A stretch of DNA of 64,000 bases from an uncultured bacterium (GCA_905214465.1 CAJMMD010000009.1:1-64000), one strand, 5' to 3'; shown: positions 18,687-27,603, numbered from the stretch's first letter. Notes: generated by a model from the letters alone, not told the origin. Numbers and translations are program-made.

Positions 18687-19481
18687 ATGAATACGTTCAT
18701 CAGTGCGGTGCTCGTCGGCCTCGTCGGCGTGTTCTGCATGTGGGACTCCCGCCTGCTCGGCCGTCTTAACTTCGAGCAGCCCCTCGTTGGCGCCACGCTC
18801 GTCGGTCTGCTGCTGGGCGATGTGCCCACCGGCCTTGCCGTCGGTGCCGCCGTCGAGCTCGTATCCATGGGCCTGGTGCAGGTCGGCGCCGCCGTTCCGC
18901 CCGATATGGTCCTGGGCGGCATCGTGGCAGCTGCCTTCGCGTGCCTGACCGATGCTTCCGCCGAGACCGCCATGACGATCGCCATCCCGGTCGCCGTCCT
19001 GGGTCAGCTCCTCGGCATCGTGTTCCGTTCCATCATCGCCGCCCTCACCCATGTGGCCGATAGCGCGATTGATAACGGCAAGTTCAAGACCGCCTACCGC
19101 ATGCACATCTGCGCCGGCTCCGGTCTGTACGCCATCATGTACTTCCTGCCGATCTTCCTGGCCGTCTTTGTCGGTACCGACCTGGTCCAAGCCATCGTCA
19201 ACATGGTTCCCGAGTGGCTGTCCGTTGGTCTGAACGTCTCGACCAAGATCATGACCGCCTACGGTCTGGCCCTGCTGCTCACCATGATGATCAAGAAGGG
19301 TATGACCCCGTTCCTGTTCATCGGTTTCCTGCTCGCCGCCTACCTCAACCTGTCCGTCATCGCGGTCGCTCTGATCGGTGTGTGCCTGGCTATCGTCTTC
19401 ATGGGCTTCAAGTTCAACGGTTCCCATGCAGCCGCCGGTGTCGATTCCGACTACGATCCGCTCGAAGACGACGAAGACTAA
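18687..19481 (+). CDS. PTS mannose-family IIC component
   Basis: A 264-residue integral membrane permease subunit that forms the sugar channel with IID. It has the family features of eight or so hydrophobic segments and the loops GRLNFEQPLVGATLVGLLLGD and GAAVPPDMVLGGIVAAA. The C-terminus is acidic (YDPLEDDED). GAAAGGAGAAGGG lies before the ATG. It is 36 bases after IIAB and 13 bases before IID. It is about 35-40 percent similar by eye to the IIC at 39338, with the same LGD and AAVPPE/D motifs. Confidence 0.9.
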   Translation: MNTFISAVLVGLVGVFCMWDSRLLGRLNFEQPLVGATLVGLLLGDVPTGLAVGAAVELVSMGLVQVGAAVPPDMVLGGIVAAAFACLTDASAETAMTIAIPVAVLGQLLGIVFRSIIAALTHVADSAIDNGKFKTAYRMHICAGSGLYAIMYFLPIFLAVFVGTDLVQAIVNMVPEWLSVGLNVSTKIMTAYGLALLLTMMIKKGMTPFLFIGFLLAAYLNLSVIAVALIGVCLAIVFMGFKFNGSHAAAGVDSDYDPLEDDED

Positions 19482-19494
19482 GGAGGAACACACT

Positions 19495-20328
19495 ATGGCA
19501 ACCGCAATCAAGGACGTGTCCCTGAACAAGAAGGTCAGCCAGTTCTTCTGGCGCTCCTGGGCCATCCAGGCCTCTTGGAACTACGAGCGTCAGATGAACA
19601 TGGGCTTCCTCTACGGCATGGTCCCCACGCTCGATCGCCTCTATCCGGACGAGTCCGACCCCAAGCAGCTCGCTGCTAAGAAAGAGGCTTACCACCGTCA
19701 CATGGCGTTCTACAACTGCACCCCGCAGACGAGCGCTTTTGTCCTAGGCCTCGCCGCCTCCATGGAGGAGGAGTACGCCAAGGATCCCGAGAACTTCGAT
19801 CCCGATTCGATTAACGCGGTCAAGACCTCCCTCATGGGCCCGCTTTCCGGCATCGGTGACTCTTTCTTCCAGGGCACCATCCGCGTTATCGCCTTTGGCC
19901 TGGGCGTTCAGCTGGCTCAGCAGGGCTCCATCATGGGTCCGATCCTGGCCATGCTCATCTCCATCGTGCCCTCCGTGCTGATCACGTGGTTCGCTGCCAA
20001 GATCGGCTACCAGGGCGGCCACGAGTACCTGAGCAAGCTCCAGGGTGGCGACCTCATGGAGAAGCTCATGTATGTCTGCGGCATCGTGGGTCTTATGTCC
20101 GTGGGCGGCATGATCGCTACGCTGATCGGCGCCACCACCCCGCTGCAGTTCGCTGACGGCACCGTCGTTATCCAGGACATCCTGGACGGCATGATGCCCC
20201 AGATGATCTCCCTTGGCCTCACCGGCCTTATGTACTGGCTCATCAAGAAGAACGTCAACACCGGTTGGCTTCTCGTGATCGCCATCGTGGGCGGCATCGC
20301 CCTCTCCGCGGCCGGCATCCTGGCCTAG
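19495..20328 (+). CDS. PTS mannose-family IID component
   Basis: A 277-residue membrane partner of IIC. The N-terminal cytoplasmic part has the family signature SWNYERQMNMGFLYGMVP and HMAFYNCTPQTSAFVLGLAASMEE. The conserved loop MGPLSGIGDSFFQGTIRVI follows, then C-terminal helices. The ATG at 19495 has AGGAGG upstream. It completes the first PTS operon and is followed by a hairpin terminator at 20354-20384. Confidence 0.92.
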   Translation: MATAIKDVSLNKKVSQFFWRSWAIQASWNYERQMNMGFLYGMVPTLDRLYPDESDPKQLAAKKEAYHRHMAFYNCTPQTSAFVLGLAASMEEEYAKDPENFDPDSINAVKTSLMGPLSGIGDSFFQGTIRVIAFGLGVQLAQQGSIMGPILAMLISIVPSVLITWFAAKIGYQGGHEYLSKLQGGDLMEKLMYVCGIVGLMSVGGMIATLIGATTPLQFADGTVVIQDILDGMMPQMISLGLTGLMYWLIKKNVNTGWLLVIAIVGGIALSAAGILA

Positions 20329-20353
20329 TCGCGACCCAGCGCTTCCCCCGGGG

Positions 20354-20384
20354 GCCTGCCTGGCATCCCATACCCCAGGCAGGC
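20354..20384 (+). terminator. Hairpin after the first PTS IID gene
   Basis: GCCTGCCTGG and CCAGGCAGGC form a perfect 10-bp stem. The T run is weak (TTCC), so termination may be partial and read into the SIS gene. Confidence 0.5.
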
Positions 20385-20397
20385 TTCCATCCCTAAC

Positions 20398-20428
20398 ATG
20401 TGACAAAGGGATAGTCCCTTTGTCACAT
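20398..20428. repeat. Palindrome ATGTGACAAAGGGA
   Basis: ATGTGACAAAGGGA (20398-20411) and TCCCTTTGTCACAT (20415-20428) form a 14-bp perfect stem with a 3-base loop. It resembles the ACAAAGG palindromes at 14246 and 32650. Confidence 0.65.
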
Positions 20429-20519
20429 CCTCAACGGGCCGGCGACTCGGTCCTAACTACGGTAACCCTGCGAGCGTCCGGCAATGTGACGCCGCAACAA
20501 ATCGAAAGGAATGTGTCAG

Positions 20520-21503
20520 ATGTACGAGATCGACCTTAACCTCCCTAAGCAGATCGTCGCTGACGTCCTGTCCAACCACGAGATCCACAGCGTCGCTTTC
20601 GTCGGCTGCGGTGCTTCCATGTCCGACCTTTACCCCGCCAAGTACTTCCTGGCCAACAACACGGACAAGCTGAACGTTCAGATCTTCACCGCTAACGAGT
20701 TCAACTACGACACGCCTTCCTGGGTCAACGAGCACACCTTCGTGATCACCTGCTCCCTCGGTGGCTCCACGCCCGAGACTGTCGAGGCCAACAAGACCGC
20801 CAAGAAGCACAACTGCCCGGTCGTCTCCCTTACCAACAAGGCTGGCTCCGCTCTGACCGTCGACGCCGACCACGTCATCGTTCACGGCTTCCACGCCAAC
20901 TACGCTGCCAAGTGCGAGAAGCCCGGCTACGCCATCGCTCTTGCACTCGAGATCCTTCAGCAGACCGAAGGCTATGACCACTACGAGGACATGATCACCG
21001 GCCTCACCAACGTCTTCGAGCTCTGCGAGAACGCCGCTCAGTCCGCCAAGGGTCTTGCCAAGCAGTTCGCCCAGGACTTCAAGGACGACAAGATGATCTA
21101 CTTCATGGCCTCCGGTGCCTCCGAGAAGATGGCTTATTCTCACGCCGCCTTCCTGTTCACCGAGATGCAGTGGATCGATGCCGCCGCCTACAACACCGGC
21201 GAGTACTTCCACGGCCCGTTCGAGGTTTCCACCGAGGGTAAGCCCTACGTCTTCTTCATGTCCGACGGTGCCACCCGTCCGATGGACGCCCGCGCCCTCA
21301 CCTTCCTTAAGCGCATGGGCGCCAAGGTCGCTCTGATCGACTCCAAGGACTACGGTCTGGCCGACGCCGTGCCGGCAAGCGTCGTCACCTACTTCAACCC
21401 GCTGCTGCACCTCGCCGTTATGCGCGAGTACGGCAACCAGATCGCCGAGGCCCGTCAGCACCCGCTGACCATGCGTCGCTACATGTGGAAGCTTTCCTAC
21501 TAA
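20520..21503 (+). CDS. SIS-domain sugar isomerase/deglycase-like protein
   Basis: A 327-residue double-SIS protein closely related to the one at 15209. It has AFVGCGASMSDLYPA for phosphosugar binding, TCSLGGSTPETVEAN, the catalytic-region motif EYFHGPFE (228-235) and the C-terminus RRYMWKLSY. Its place after the PTS IIAB-IIC-IID genes suggests it cleaves or isomerises the phosphorylated product delivered by that PTS. I choose the ATG at 20520 because AAAGGA (20505-20510) abuts the ATG at 20511 but is nine bases from 20520. A HAD phosphatase gene follows. Confidence 0.78.
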   Translation: MYEIDLNLPKQIVADVLSNHEIHSVAFVGCGASMSDLYPAKYFLANNTDKLNVQIFTANEFNYDTPSWVNEHTFVITCSLGGSTPETVEANKTAKKHNCPVVSLTNKAGSALTVDADHVIVHGFHANYAAKCEKPGYAIALALEILQQTEGYDHYEDMITGLTNVFELCENAAQSAKGLAKQFAQDFKDDKMIYFMASGASEKMAYSHAAFLFTEMQWIDAAAYNTGEYFHGPFEVSTEGKPYVFFMSDGATRPMDARALTFLKRMGAKVALIDSKDYGLADAVPASVVTYFNPLLHLAVMREYGNQIAEARQHPLTMRRYMWKLSY

Positions 21504-21537
21504 TCACAAGTAAGTAGACCTTACAGGTTGATTGAGA

Positions 21538-21569
21538 GGGGATGGGGTTTGCGCCCCGTCCCCTTTTTT
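21538..21569 (+). terminator. Terminator after the SIS gene
   Basis: GGGGATGGGG (21538-21547) pairs with CCCCGTCCCC (21554-21563) with one G-T pair, followed by six T residues. Confidence 0.88.
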
Positions 21570-21605
21570 GCTCTGGGGAGGGCGCGCCCGTCGCGCCGCA
21601 AAACC

Positions 21606-21649
21606 CCAGATAAAACCTACCAAAATAAACCTGTCCCTTTTTGGCGGGT
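21606..21649. repeat. Intergenic repeat, copy A (GGTTTATTTTGG type)
   Basis: CCAGATAAAACCTACC, then AAACCTGTCCCTTTTTGG. It is the reverse complement of the element at 31863-31909 with a few changes, so the two are inverted copies of one repeat about 45 bases long. Its end lies just before the HAD gene start. Confidence 0.7.
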
Positions 21650-21663
21650 GGGAGGAGATGCGT

Positions 21664-22293
21664 ATGATCAAGGCAGTGCTGTTTGATATGGACGGCGTGC
21701 TGGTCGATACCGAGTGGTTCTACAACCGTCGCCGCGTGGCGTTTATGGAGGAAAAGGGGTTCCACTTTGACGAGATCCCCGATCTTTCGGGGTCTAACGA
21801 GCCTGCCATCTGGAAGTCGCTGGTGCCCGACGATGTTGAGCTGCGCGAGCGCTTGCGCGTTGAGTACAAGCAGGTCTACAGCCCGGTTCACCCTGTTCCG
21901 TATGCCGAGCTGCTCAACGAGCAGGCGGAGCCGGTGATGCGCGAGCTGCACGAGCGCGGCGTCAAGTGTGCCATCGCGAGCTCGTCCTATCGCGAGCTCA
22001 TTGACGAGCTGGTGGAGATTGCCGGTATCACCGACGTGCTGGACTACACCATCAGCGGTCACGAGTGCAGTGCATTTAAGCCCGACCCCGAGATCTACCT
22101 GCGTGCCATGGAGGCACTGGGGGTGGAGCCTACCGAGTGCCTGGTTATCGAGGACTCGCCTTTGGGCATCGAGGCCGGCAAGCGCTCCGGCGCGCGCGTC
22201 CTGGCACTGCGTCCGCACGAGGGCGTTAACCTGGACCAAACGGGAGCCGACGCCGTCATCGACAACCTCGCCGACATTCTGACCGCTTTGTAG
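21664..22293 (+). CDS. HAD-superfamily sugar phosphatase/phosphoglucomutase-like
   Basis: A 209-residue HAD hydrolase of the beta-phosphoglucomutase/sugar-phosphatase group. Motif I is FDMDGVLVD with nucleophile D8 and acid D10. Motif II lies in CAIASSSYREL, motif III Lys in FKPDPEIYLRA and motif IV in VIEDSPLGIEAG. The cap is the small alpha-helical C1 type. Substrate is probably a hexose or pentose phosphate. GGAGG at 21651 is 8 bases before the ATG at 21664 and only 2 before that at 21658, which decides the start. It may dephosphorylate or isomerise a product of the neighbouring PTS/SIS route. Confidence 0.85.
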   Translation: MIKAVLFDMDGVLVDTEWFYNRRRVAFMEEKGFHFDEIPDLSGSNEPAIWKSLVPDDVELRERLRVEYKQVYSPVHPVPYAELLNEQAEPVMRELHERGVKCAIASSSYRELIDELVEIAGITDVLDYTISGHECSAFKPDPEIYLRAMEALGVEPTECLVIEDSPLGIEAGKRSGARVLALRPHEGVNLDQTGADAVIDNLADILTAL

Positions 22294-22296
22294 CGT

Positions 22297-22344
22297 CAAT
22301 TCGCCGCAAGAAGTGCGGATTCACACGTCTCTTGCGGTGGATTG
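22297..22344. repeat. Short palindrome after the HAD gene
   Basis: CAATTCGCCGCAAGA (22297-22311) pairs with TCTTGCGGTGGATTG (22330-22344) with two mismatches or wobbles. It resembles the TTGCGGTG palindrome at 16238. It may also act as a weak terminator. Confidence 0.5.
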
Positions 22345-22388
22345 GCTCATTTTGGCTTTGATTTAGATCCGTTTGGCTTCGACTCGGA

Positions 22389-22511
22389 CTAAGTGAGTAG
22401 ACTTTTTGGCACATGCCGAGCACAAAGCGTATCTGCCTTAGTAAAACCGCAGGTCGGAGAGGTGGCTGTTTTGAGTGCGCTTGGTAGATCGCGAAAAGTC
22501 TACTCACTTAG
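22389..22511. repeat. Palindromic element of about 120 bp (AAGTGAGTAGAC ends)
   Basis: CTAAGTGAGTAGACTTTT (22389-22406) and AAAAGTCTACTCACTTA (22494-22510) are inverted terminal repeats of 16-17 bp around an 88-base middle. No gene is visible inside. With the neighbouring repeat it fills most of the 353-base gap before the YitT gene. Confidence 0.65.
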
Positions 22512-22646
22512 AATTTGGCTCTTTGGTTGGGGAGCTGCTGGCTCGTTTTGGTTGTCGAGAGAGGGTGAATTGAAGCGCCCTCTCGCGCTCCATGCTACAA
22601 TCGCCGGCATGCCCCACAATTACATCTGCCTTCGAAAGGAGCCTAC

Positions 22647-23654
22647 GTGGCGAACGCCATCGATCAGCTCACGGACCGCGTGCTCGTGCTCGGCCGTCTC
22701 ACCATCGTCCGCCGCGCCATTACTGCCGTGGCGGTCACCATCTCCGCCGTTCTCCAGACATTTCTGATTCAGGCGTTCATTCGCCCCGCCGACCTGCTTC
22801 CGAGCGGCCTCACCGGCGTCGCGGTCCTGCTCGATCGCGTCACCTCGCTCGGCGGCGTTCACATCGACATCTCGCTCGGCATGCTCGCGCTCAACATCCC
22901 CGTGGCGCTCCTGTGCTGGAGCGGCATTAGCAAGCGCTTCGTCATCTTCTCGATGATGCAGGTCATGCTCTCGTCGCTGTTCCTCAACGTCTTTCACTTC
23001 GCGCCGTTTTTGGGCGACAAGATCATGCTCATCATTTTTGGTGGCGTGGTCTCGGGTCTGGGCGCTGCCATCGCGCTTAAGTCCGGCGCATCCACCGGCG
23101 GCACCGACTTTATCGCGCTGTGGGTTTCCAACCACACGGGCAAGACCATCTGGGGCGTTATCTTTGGTTTCAACTGCTTTATCCTGGCGATCTTTGGCTT
23201 TATGTTTGGCTGGGACAACGCGGCGTACTCCATCGTGTTCCAGTTTATTTCGACCAAGACCATCGACAGCTTCTATCGTCGCTACGATCGCGTGACGCTG
23301 CAGATCACGACGCGCAAGGCCGACGAGGTCATGACCGCCTATGTTGACCATTTTCAGCATGGCATTAGCTGTGCCGAGGTCATTGGCGGATACAGCCGCG
23401 AGAAGATGTACCTGCTGCATGCCGTTGTCTCGACCTACGAGAGCCAGGACATTATCAAGCTGGTGTGCGACATTGATCCCGGCGCCGTGATCAATGTGTT
23501 CCATACGCTCAACTTTGTGGGCGGCTGGTGGGGCGGTCATGTCGACGAGCCCATGCCCACGGCCGTGCCCGATCCCGACAAGCCCGCGCGCATGGCCAGC
23601 AGGCAGGCGCGCCTCATCGATCAGGACAGCCTGCAACAGGACGACGGCAGGTAA
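22647..23654 (+). CDS. YitT-family membrane protein
   Basis: A 335-residue protein with an N-terminal membrane domain of five to six helices (DUF161, about 20-215) and a C-terminal cytoplasmic DUF2179 domain (about 215-300). The family marks are FIRPADLLPSGLTGVA near the start, GASTGGTDFIA in the membrane part and DRVTLQITTRKADEV at the soluble domain. The biochemical role is unknown for most members. The GTG start at 22647 is chosen because AAAGGAG lies 6-7 bases upstream. The tail after residue 305 is a variable polar extension. Confidence 0.88.
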   Translation: MANAIDQLTDRVLVLGRLTIVRRAITAVAVTISAVLQTFLIQAFIRPADLLPSGLTGVAVLLDRVTSLGGVHIDISLGMLALNIPVALLCWSGISKRFVIFSMMQVMLSSLFLNVFHFAPFLGDKIMLIIFGGVVSGLGAAIALKSGASTGGTDFIALWVSNHTGKTIWGVIFGFNCFILAIFGFMFGWDNAAYSIVFQFISTKTIDSFYRRYDRVTLQITTRKADEVMTAYVDHFQHGISCAEVIGGYSREKMYLLHAVVSTYESQDIIKLVCDIDPGAVINVFHTLNFVGGWWGGHVDEPMPTAVPDPDKPARMASRQARLIDQDSLQQDDGR

Positions 23655-23709
23655 GGATTTGCTGTATGCGGTGTATCGTTTTATCATTATGAGGTAACAT
23701 GAAACTAGA

Positions 23710-23719
23710 CGTTATATAC
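23710..23719. promoter_or_regulatory. Candidate GntR operator CGTTATATAC
   Basis: It lies 40 bases before the GntR start, in an AT-rich 104-base gap, and is the exact reverse complement of the word at 16402-16411 upstream of the EamA/PTS locus. This suggests autoregulation plus control of that locus. Confidence 0.4.
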
Positions 23720-23758
23720 GTATTAGTTATTTCAATATTTCGATAAGAGTGATTAGAT

Positions 23759-24478
23759 ATGCCTGCACCCAAAAATGCACCGCTTTACCAGCAGATTTAC
23801 GACGAGATCAAGGATGCGATCGAGAAAGGTGTTTATGCACCCAAGGAGCGTATTCCGTCCGAGCTCGAGCTAGCCGAGCAGTACGAGGTGAGCCGAATTA
23901 CGGTGCGTCGCGCCGTCGAGGAGCTGTGCTCCGATGGCTACCTGGTTAAGCAGCAGGGCCGTGGCACCTTTGTTTCCACGCCGCACATCAATCGCCAATT
24001 TCACGCCTCGACGCTGCAGACGTTTACCGCGCTGTGTGCCGGCAACGGCATGAAGGCCGGTGCGCACGTAATCGATCGCCAGATTGTGCCGGCGCGCCAA
24101 AACGAGATGGAGTTCTTTGGCCTGCAGAAGGATGCGCTGCTGCTGCACATCAAGCGCGTGCGTACTGCCGACGGCGAGCCCATCTTTGAAGAGAACATCT
24201 TTGTGCCGTTTGACGCCTACCGTGAGCTGTTGACGGCCGATCTTGAGGACAAGTCGATTTTTGCCGAGGTCGAGCGTGTTGGCGGAACGCCGATTGTCTC
24301 GGTTGGTTACCGTACGGTCGAAGCCGTTCGCGCCAACGCCGAGCAGGCGGCTGAGCTGGGCATTGCTCCGCACGATCCGCTGCTCAACCTGCGCGCCGGC
24401 TTTATCGGACCCAATGGCGAGCCGGTCCTGATGGGTAAGCAGTACTACGTGGGATCGCGCTACGTTATGGTCATGTAG
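23759..24478 (+). CDS. GntR/HutC-family (UTRA) regulator
   Basis: A 239-residue regulator with a GntR winged HTH (about 5-75). The HTH core is YQQIYDEIKDAIEKGVYAP, then EQYEVSRITVRRAVEEL and the wing QGRGTFVST. A UTRA effector domain (about 95-239) follows. It is strikingly similar to the GntR protein at 26839 (same wing QGRGTFV and C-terminal GKQ/GRQ-VGSRYV). No sugar gene is directly next to it. The shared AT-rich word in its promoter links it to the PTS locus at 16461-22293. Confidence 0.88.
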   Translation: MPAPKNAPLYQQIYDEIKDAIEKGVYAPKERIPSELELAEQYEVSRITVRRAVEELCSDGYLVKQQGRGTFVSTPHINRQFHASTLQTFTALCAGNGMKAGAHVIDRQIVPARQNEMEFFGLQKDALLLHIKRVRTADGEPIFEENIFVPFDAYRELLTADLEDKSIFAEVERVGGTPIVSVGYRTVEAVRANAEQAAELGIAPHDPLLNLRAGFIGPNGEPVLMGKQYYVGSRYVMVM

Positions 24479-24483
24479 CTCTA

Positions 24484-24670
24484 GTTGCGCGGTTTTCCAA
24501 ACCGCGCAACGGGCCGACGCTGCGCCCTTGGTTCCGCCGTTCTAGCGAACGGCGGACCGGTCGATGCCGCAAACGCCCCTAAGCGGCAATCTGACGTTCA
24601 ATCGTCGGTCGCGTACCGAAGTACGCTTCCCTCCTCTTTCACGTCACCTTGCTCGCTTAGGGGCGTTTTC
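24484..24670. repeat. Structured intergenic region with nested inverted repeats
   Basis: Three stems can be seen. TTGCGCGGTTT pairs with AAACCGCGCAA (24484-24508). TCCGCCGTTC pairs with GAACGGCGGA (about 24533-24556). AAACGCCCCTAAGC near 24567-24580 pairs with GCTTAGGGGCGTTT near 24656-24669. No reading frame with a ribosome binding site fits. It could be a repeat element or a structured RNA. Confidence 0.5.
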
Positions 24671-24722
24671 GCTGACTTATGCTCAACCTGAGACGTTTCC
24701 ACGCCTGTCAAGAGCTTAGCCG

Positions 24723-24766
24723 TTGGGGACGTTCTTAAACGACTAGTCATTCAAGAACGTCCCCAA
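24723..24766. repeat. Palindrome TTGGGGACGTTCTT
   Basis: TTGGGGACGTTCTT (24723-24736) and AAGAACGTCCCCAA (24753-24766) form a perfect 14-bp inverted repeat around ACTAGT. A half-copy lies at 16319-16330. Confidence 0.75.
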
Positions 24767-24862
24767 TGACTACCCGCAGAATGAGCGTGGCTGACAGCCG
24801 TACGGCAGCGGTCCGCGTGGCGGCGTATAATCGGCGGCAGATGACTTGGACGTTAGGAAACC

Positions 24863-26836
24863 ATGACCGATAGCATGCAGCAGATGGCGCTCGACACGCT
24901 CGGCGCCTATTTTGGCTACACCTCGTTTCGCCCGGGGCAGGACCGCATGGTCGATGCGATCCTTGCCGGCCGCGACGCGCTGGGCGTTATGCCCACGGGC
25001 GCCGGCAAGTCCATTTGCTACCAGGTGCCTGCGCTCATGCTGCCCGGCATCACCTTTGTGGTGAGTCCGCTGCTGTCGCTTATGGAGGACCAGACCCGCG
25101 CACTGCTTGCGGCGGGCGCGCGCCCCAGCTATCTCAACTCCAGCCTTACGCCGGCTCAGCAAAATACCGTGCGCAAGCGGGCGCGCGAGGGTCGCTACCA
25201 GCTTATGTATGTGGCACCTGAGCGCCTGCTCGAGCCGCGTTTTCTGGCCTTTGCGCAGGAAGCTGCGGCCGAAGGCGGCATCGGCGTTCCGCTCGTGGCC
25301 ATTGACGAGGCCCACTGTGTGAGCCAATGGGGTCAGGATTTCCGCCCCGCCTACCTGCAGATTCGCGAGTTTATCGATTCCCTGCCGCAGCGCCCCATCG
25401 TGGCGGCCTTTACCGCTACAGCGACTGAGCGCGTGCGTGCGGACATTCAGCAGATGCTCGGCCTGCAAAACCCGGCGACGGTGGTGACGGGCTTCGATCG
25501 CAAGAACCTCTACTTTGGCTGCGAGGAGATGGGCGACAAGGCTAAGACCGCGTGGGTGCGCGACTATGTGATCGCGCATTCGAGCGAGAGCGGCATCGTG
25601 TATTGCTCGACTCGCAAGACGGTTGATGCGCTGGCAGGAGAGCTTGCTGAGGCGTTGGGTCCCAGCGGCATTCGCGTTGGCCGCTACCATGCCGGCATGG
25701 GTAATGACGCCCGCCGCCAAAGCCAGCGCGCCTTTATCGACGACGATATTCAGGTGATGGTTGCCACCAACGCCTTTGGCATGGGCATCGACAAGCCCAA
25801 CGTGCGCTACGTCATCCATAACAACGTGCCCGAGAGCATCGAGGCCTACTACCAGGAGGCGGGCCGCGCCGGCCGCGATGGCGATCCGGCCAGCTGCCAC
25901 CTGCTGTGGAACGGCAACGATTTTCGCATGCGCCGCTTTTTGATCGACCGCGGCGATGCGGCCGACGAGACGCTCGACGACGAGCAGCGCGCGTGGGCGC
26001 TCCAGAACCGATATCGCCTGCTCAGTCAGATGGAAGGCTATTGCAACACCACCGGCTGCCTACGCGAATACATGCTGCGCTACTTTGGCGACGAGGCCGC
26101 GGCCGAGCATACGGCCGTGGGCGGCGCCGCCGCGGATGAGGCCGAGGGCTGTGGCAACTGCAGCAACTGCCTCACGCAGTTCGAGGTCGAGGACGTCACC
26201 GGTATGGCTCGCGCCGCCGTGCGCTATGTGGCCACGCGCCCCATGCGCTTTGGCAAGTCGCTCATCGCCGATGTGCTTCACGGCGGCAACACCGAGCGCA
26301 TTCGCCAGATGCATCTGGACGAGGACCGCGGCTATGGTGGGCTGTCGAGCGAATCGGTCGGCCGCATCAAGGACATCATCGGCCAGCTGTGCGGCCGCGG
26401 TTATTTGGCCACCTCGCAGGGGCAGTACCCGGTCGTGGGCCTGGGTCCGCGTGCCGGCGAGGTCGAGGACGAGGCGTTTGCCTTTACCGTTAAGCGTCGC
26501 GCGTCCAAGCGCAAGGCCTCGGCCCGTGCTCGCCGTGCGGTGGATCTGCTGCGCGAGGAGGCCGAGCTGGATCAGCGCCCGCGCGTGGGCGACGATGCCG
26601 AGCTGTTCGAGCGCCTGCGTACCCTGCGCAAGGAGATCTCGACCGAGCTCGAGATGGCGCCGTACATGGTCTTTTCCGACAAGGCCCTGCGCGGCCTGTG
26701 CCGCCTGCGCCCGCAAACGCGCGACGAGCTGATTCAGGTCAACGGCATCGGCGAGAAAAAGGCCGATGCCTTTGGCGAGCAGTTTATGGCGGCGATTGAA
26801 GAGTTTGAGTCCGAGCATGCGCGGGATGGAGCGTAA
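24863..26836 (+). CDS. recQ: ATP-dependent DNA helicase RecQ
   Basis: A 657-residue 3'-5' DNA helicase for recombination and fork repair. The helicase core has Walker A MPTGAGKSICYQVP (about 43-56) and the DEAH box AIDEAHCVSQWGQDFRPAY (about 145). FTATATERV follows, then motif VI YYQEAGRAGRDG. The RecQ-C zinc site uses Cys from YCNTTGCLR and the downstream CGNCSNC. The HRDC domain (about 575-650) ends the protein. All usual domains are present and length is normal. The stop lies two bases before the ATG of a GntR regulator gene. Confidence 0.96.
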   Translation: MTDSMQQMALDTLGAYFGYTSFRPGQDRMVDAILAGRDALGVMPTGAGKSICYQVPALMLPGITFVVSPLLSLMEDQTRALLAAGARPSYLNSSLTPAQQNTVRKRAREGRYQLMYVAPERLLEPRFLAFAQEAAAEGGIGVPLVAIDEAHCVSQWGQDFRPAYLQIREFIDSLPQRPIVAAFTATATERVRADIQQMLGLQNPATVVTGFDRKNLYFGCEEMGDKAKTAWVRDYVIAHSSESGIVYCSTRKTVDALAGELAEALGPSGIRVGRYHAGMGNDARRQSQRAFIDDDIQVMVATNAFGMGIDKPNVRYVIHNNVPESIEAYYQEAGRAGRDGDPASCHLLWNGNDFRMRRFLIDRGDAADETLDDEQRAWALQNRYRLLSQMEGYCNTTGCLREYMLRYFGDEAAAEHTAVGGAAADEAEGCGNCSNCLTQFEVEDVTGMARAAVRYVATRPMRFGKSLIADVLHGGNTERIRQMHLDEDRGYGGLSSESVGRIKDIIGQLCGRGYLATSQGQYPVVGLGPRAGEVEDEAFAFTVKRRASKRKASARARRAVDLLREEAELDQRPRVGDDAELFERLRTLRKEISTELEMAPYMVFSDKALRGLCRLRPQTRDELIQVNGIGEKKADAFGEQFMAAIEEFESEHARDGA

Positions 26837-26838
26837 CG

Positions 26839-27594
26839 ATGGCAACCGACGATAAAACCGACCGCGCTGGCGTATCCGCCGTACCGCTGTACCAGCAGGT
26901 CATGGACGACCTGAAGGGCGAGATCGCGCGCGGCGTGTATGCGGCCGGCTCGCGCATTCCTTCCGAGATGGAGCTCGCGAAGTCTTACGGCGTGGGACGC
27001 ATCACCGTGCGTCGCGCCATCGAGGAGCTGTCGCGCGCGGGATATCTCAACCGACAGCAGGGGAGGGGCACCTTTGTGTGCGCTCCCAAGCTCAAGCGCA
27101 AGATTGTCCAGAAAGGTGACGTCCAGAGCTTTACTGAGGGTTGTGCCGCCAACGACATGGTGGCCGGAGCGCGTCTGGTGTCGCGTACGGTGGTCGCGGC
27201 GACGCGCGAGGATGCGGCGTTCTTTGGCGTGGAGCCCGGCTGCGAGCTCATCGTGGTCGAGCGCGTGCGCACGGCGGATGGCGTGCCCGTCATGCTCGAG
27301 AACAACGCCTTTGTGCTGGCCGACCATCCCTACCTGCAGACGCTTGCCGATAAGGACCTCACCGATAACTCGATCTTTGCGCTCGTTGCCGAGCATTCGG
27401 GCCGCGCGCCGCTCAAGTCCGACCCCTGTACCGTGGAGATTGCGCTTGCCGATGCTCAGGCGGCCCCGCTGTTGGAGGTGCCGGCCGGCGAGCCACTCTT
27501 CTATATGGAGGCGTACTTTACCGATGAGGACGAGCGGCCCCTGCTGCTCGGGCGCCAAAAGATCGTGGGCTCGCGCTACGTGTTCGACATCTAA
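26839..27594 (+). CDS. GntR/HutC-family (UTRA) regulator
   Basis: A 251-residue regulator with a GntR HTH (about 14-85; SRIPSEMELAKSYGVGRIT, wing QGRGTFVCA) and a UTRA domain. It starts two bases after the recQ stop with GGATGGAG as its site inside recQ, so it may be partly co-transcribed with recQ. Its likely target is the SIS gene at 27739: the 144-base gap between them holds two perfect ATAGAACAACATAGAAC repeats. It is paralogous to the regulator at 23759. Confidence 0.88.
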   Translation: MATDDKTDRAGVSAVPLYQQVMDDLKGEIARGVYAAGSRIPSEMELAKSYGVGRITVRRAIEELSRAGYLNRQQGRGTFVCAPKLKRKIVQKGDVQSFTEGCAANDMVAGARLVSRTVVAATREDAAFFGVEPGCELIVVERVRTADGVPVMLENNAFVLADHPYLQTLADKDLTDNSIFALVAEHSGRAPLKSDPCTVEIALADAQAAPLLEVPAGEPLFYMEAYFTDEDERPLLLGRQKIVGSRYVFDI

Positions 27595-27603
27595 CGTCCA
27601 TAG

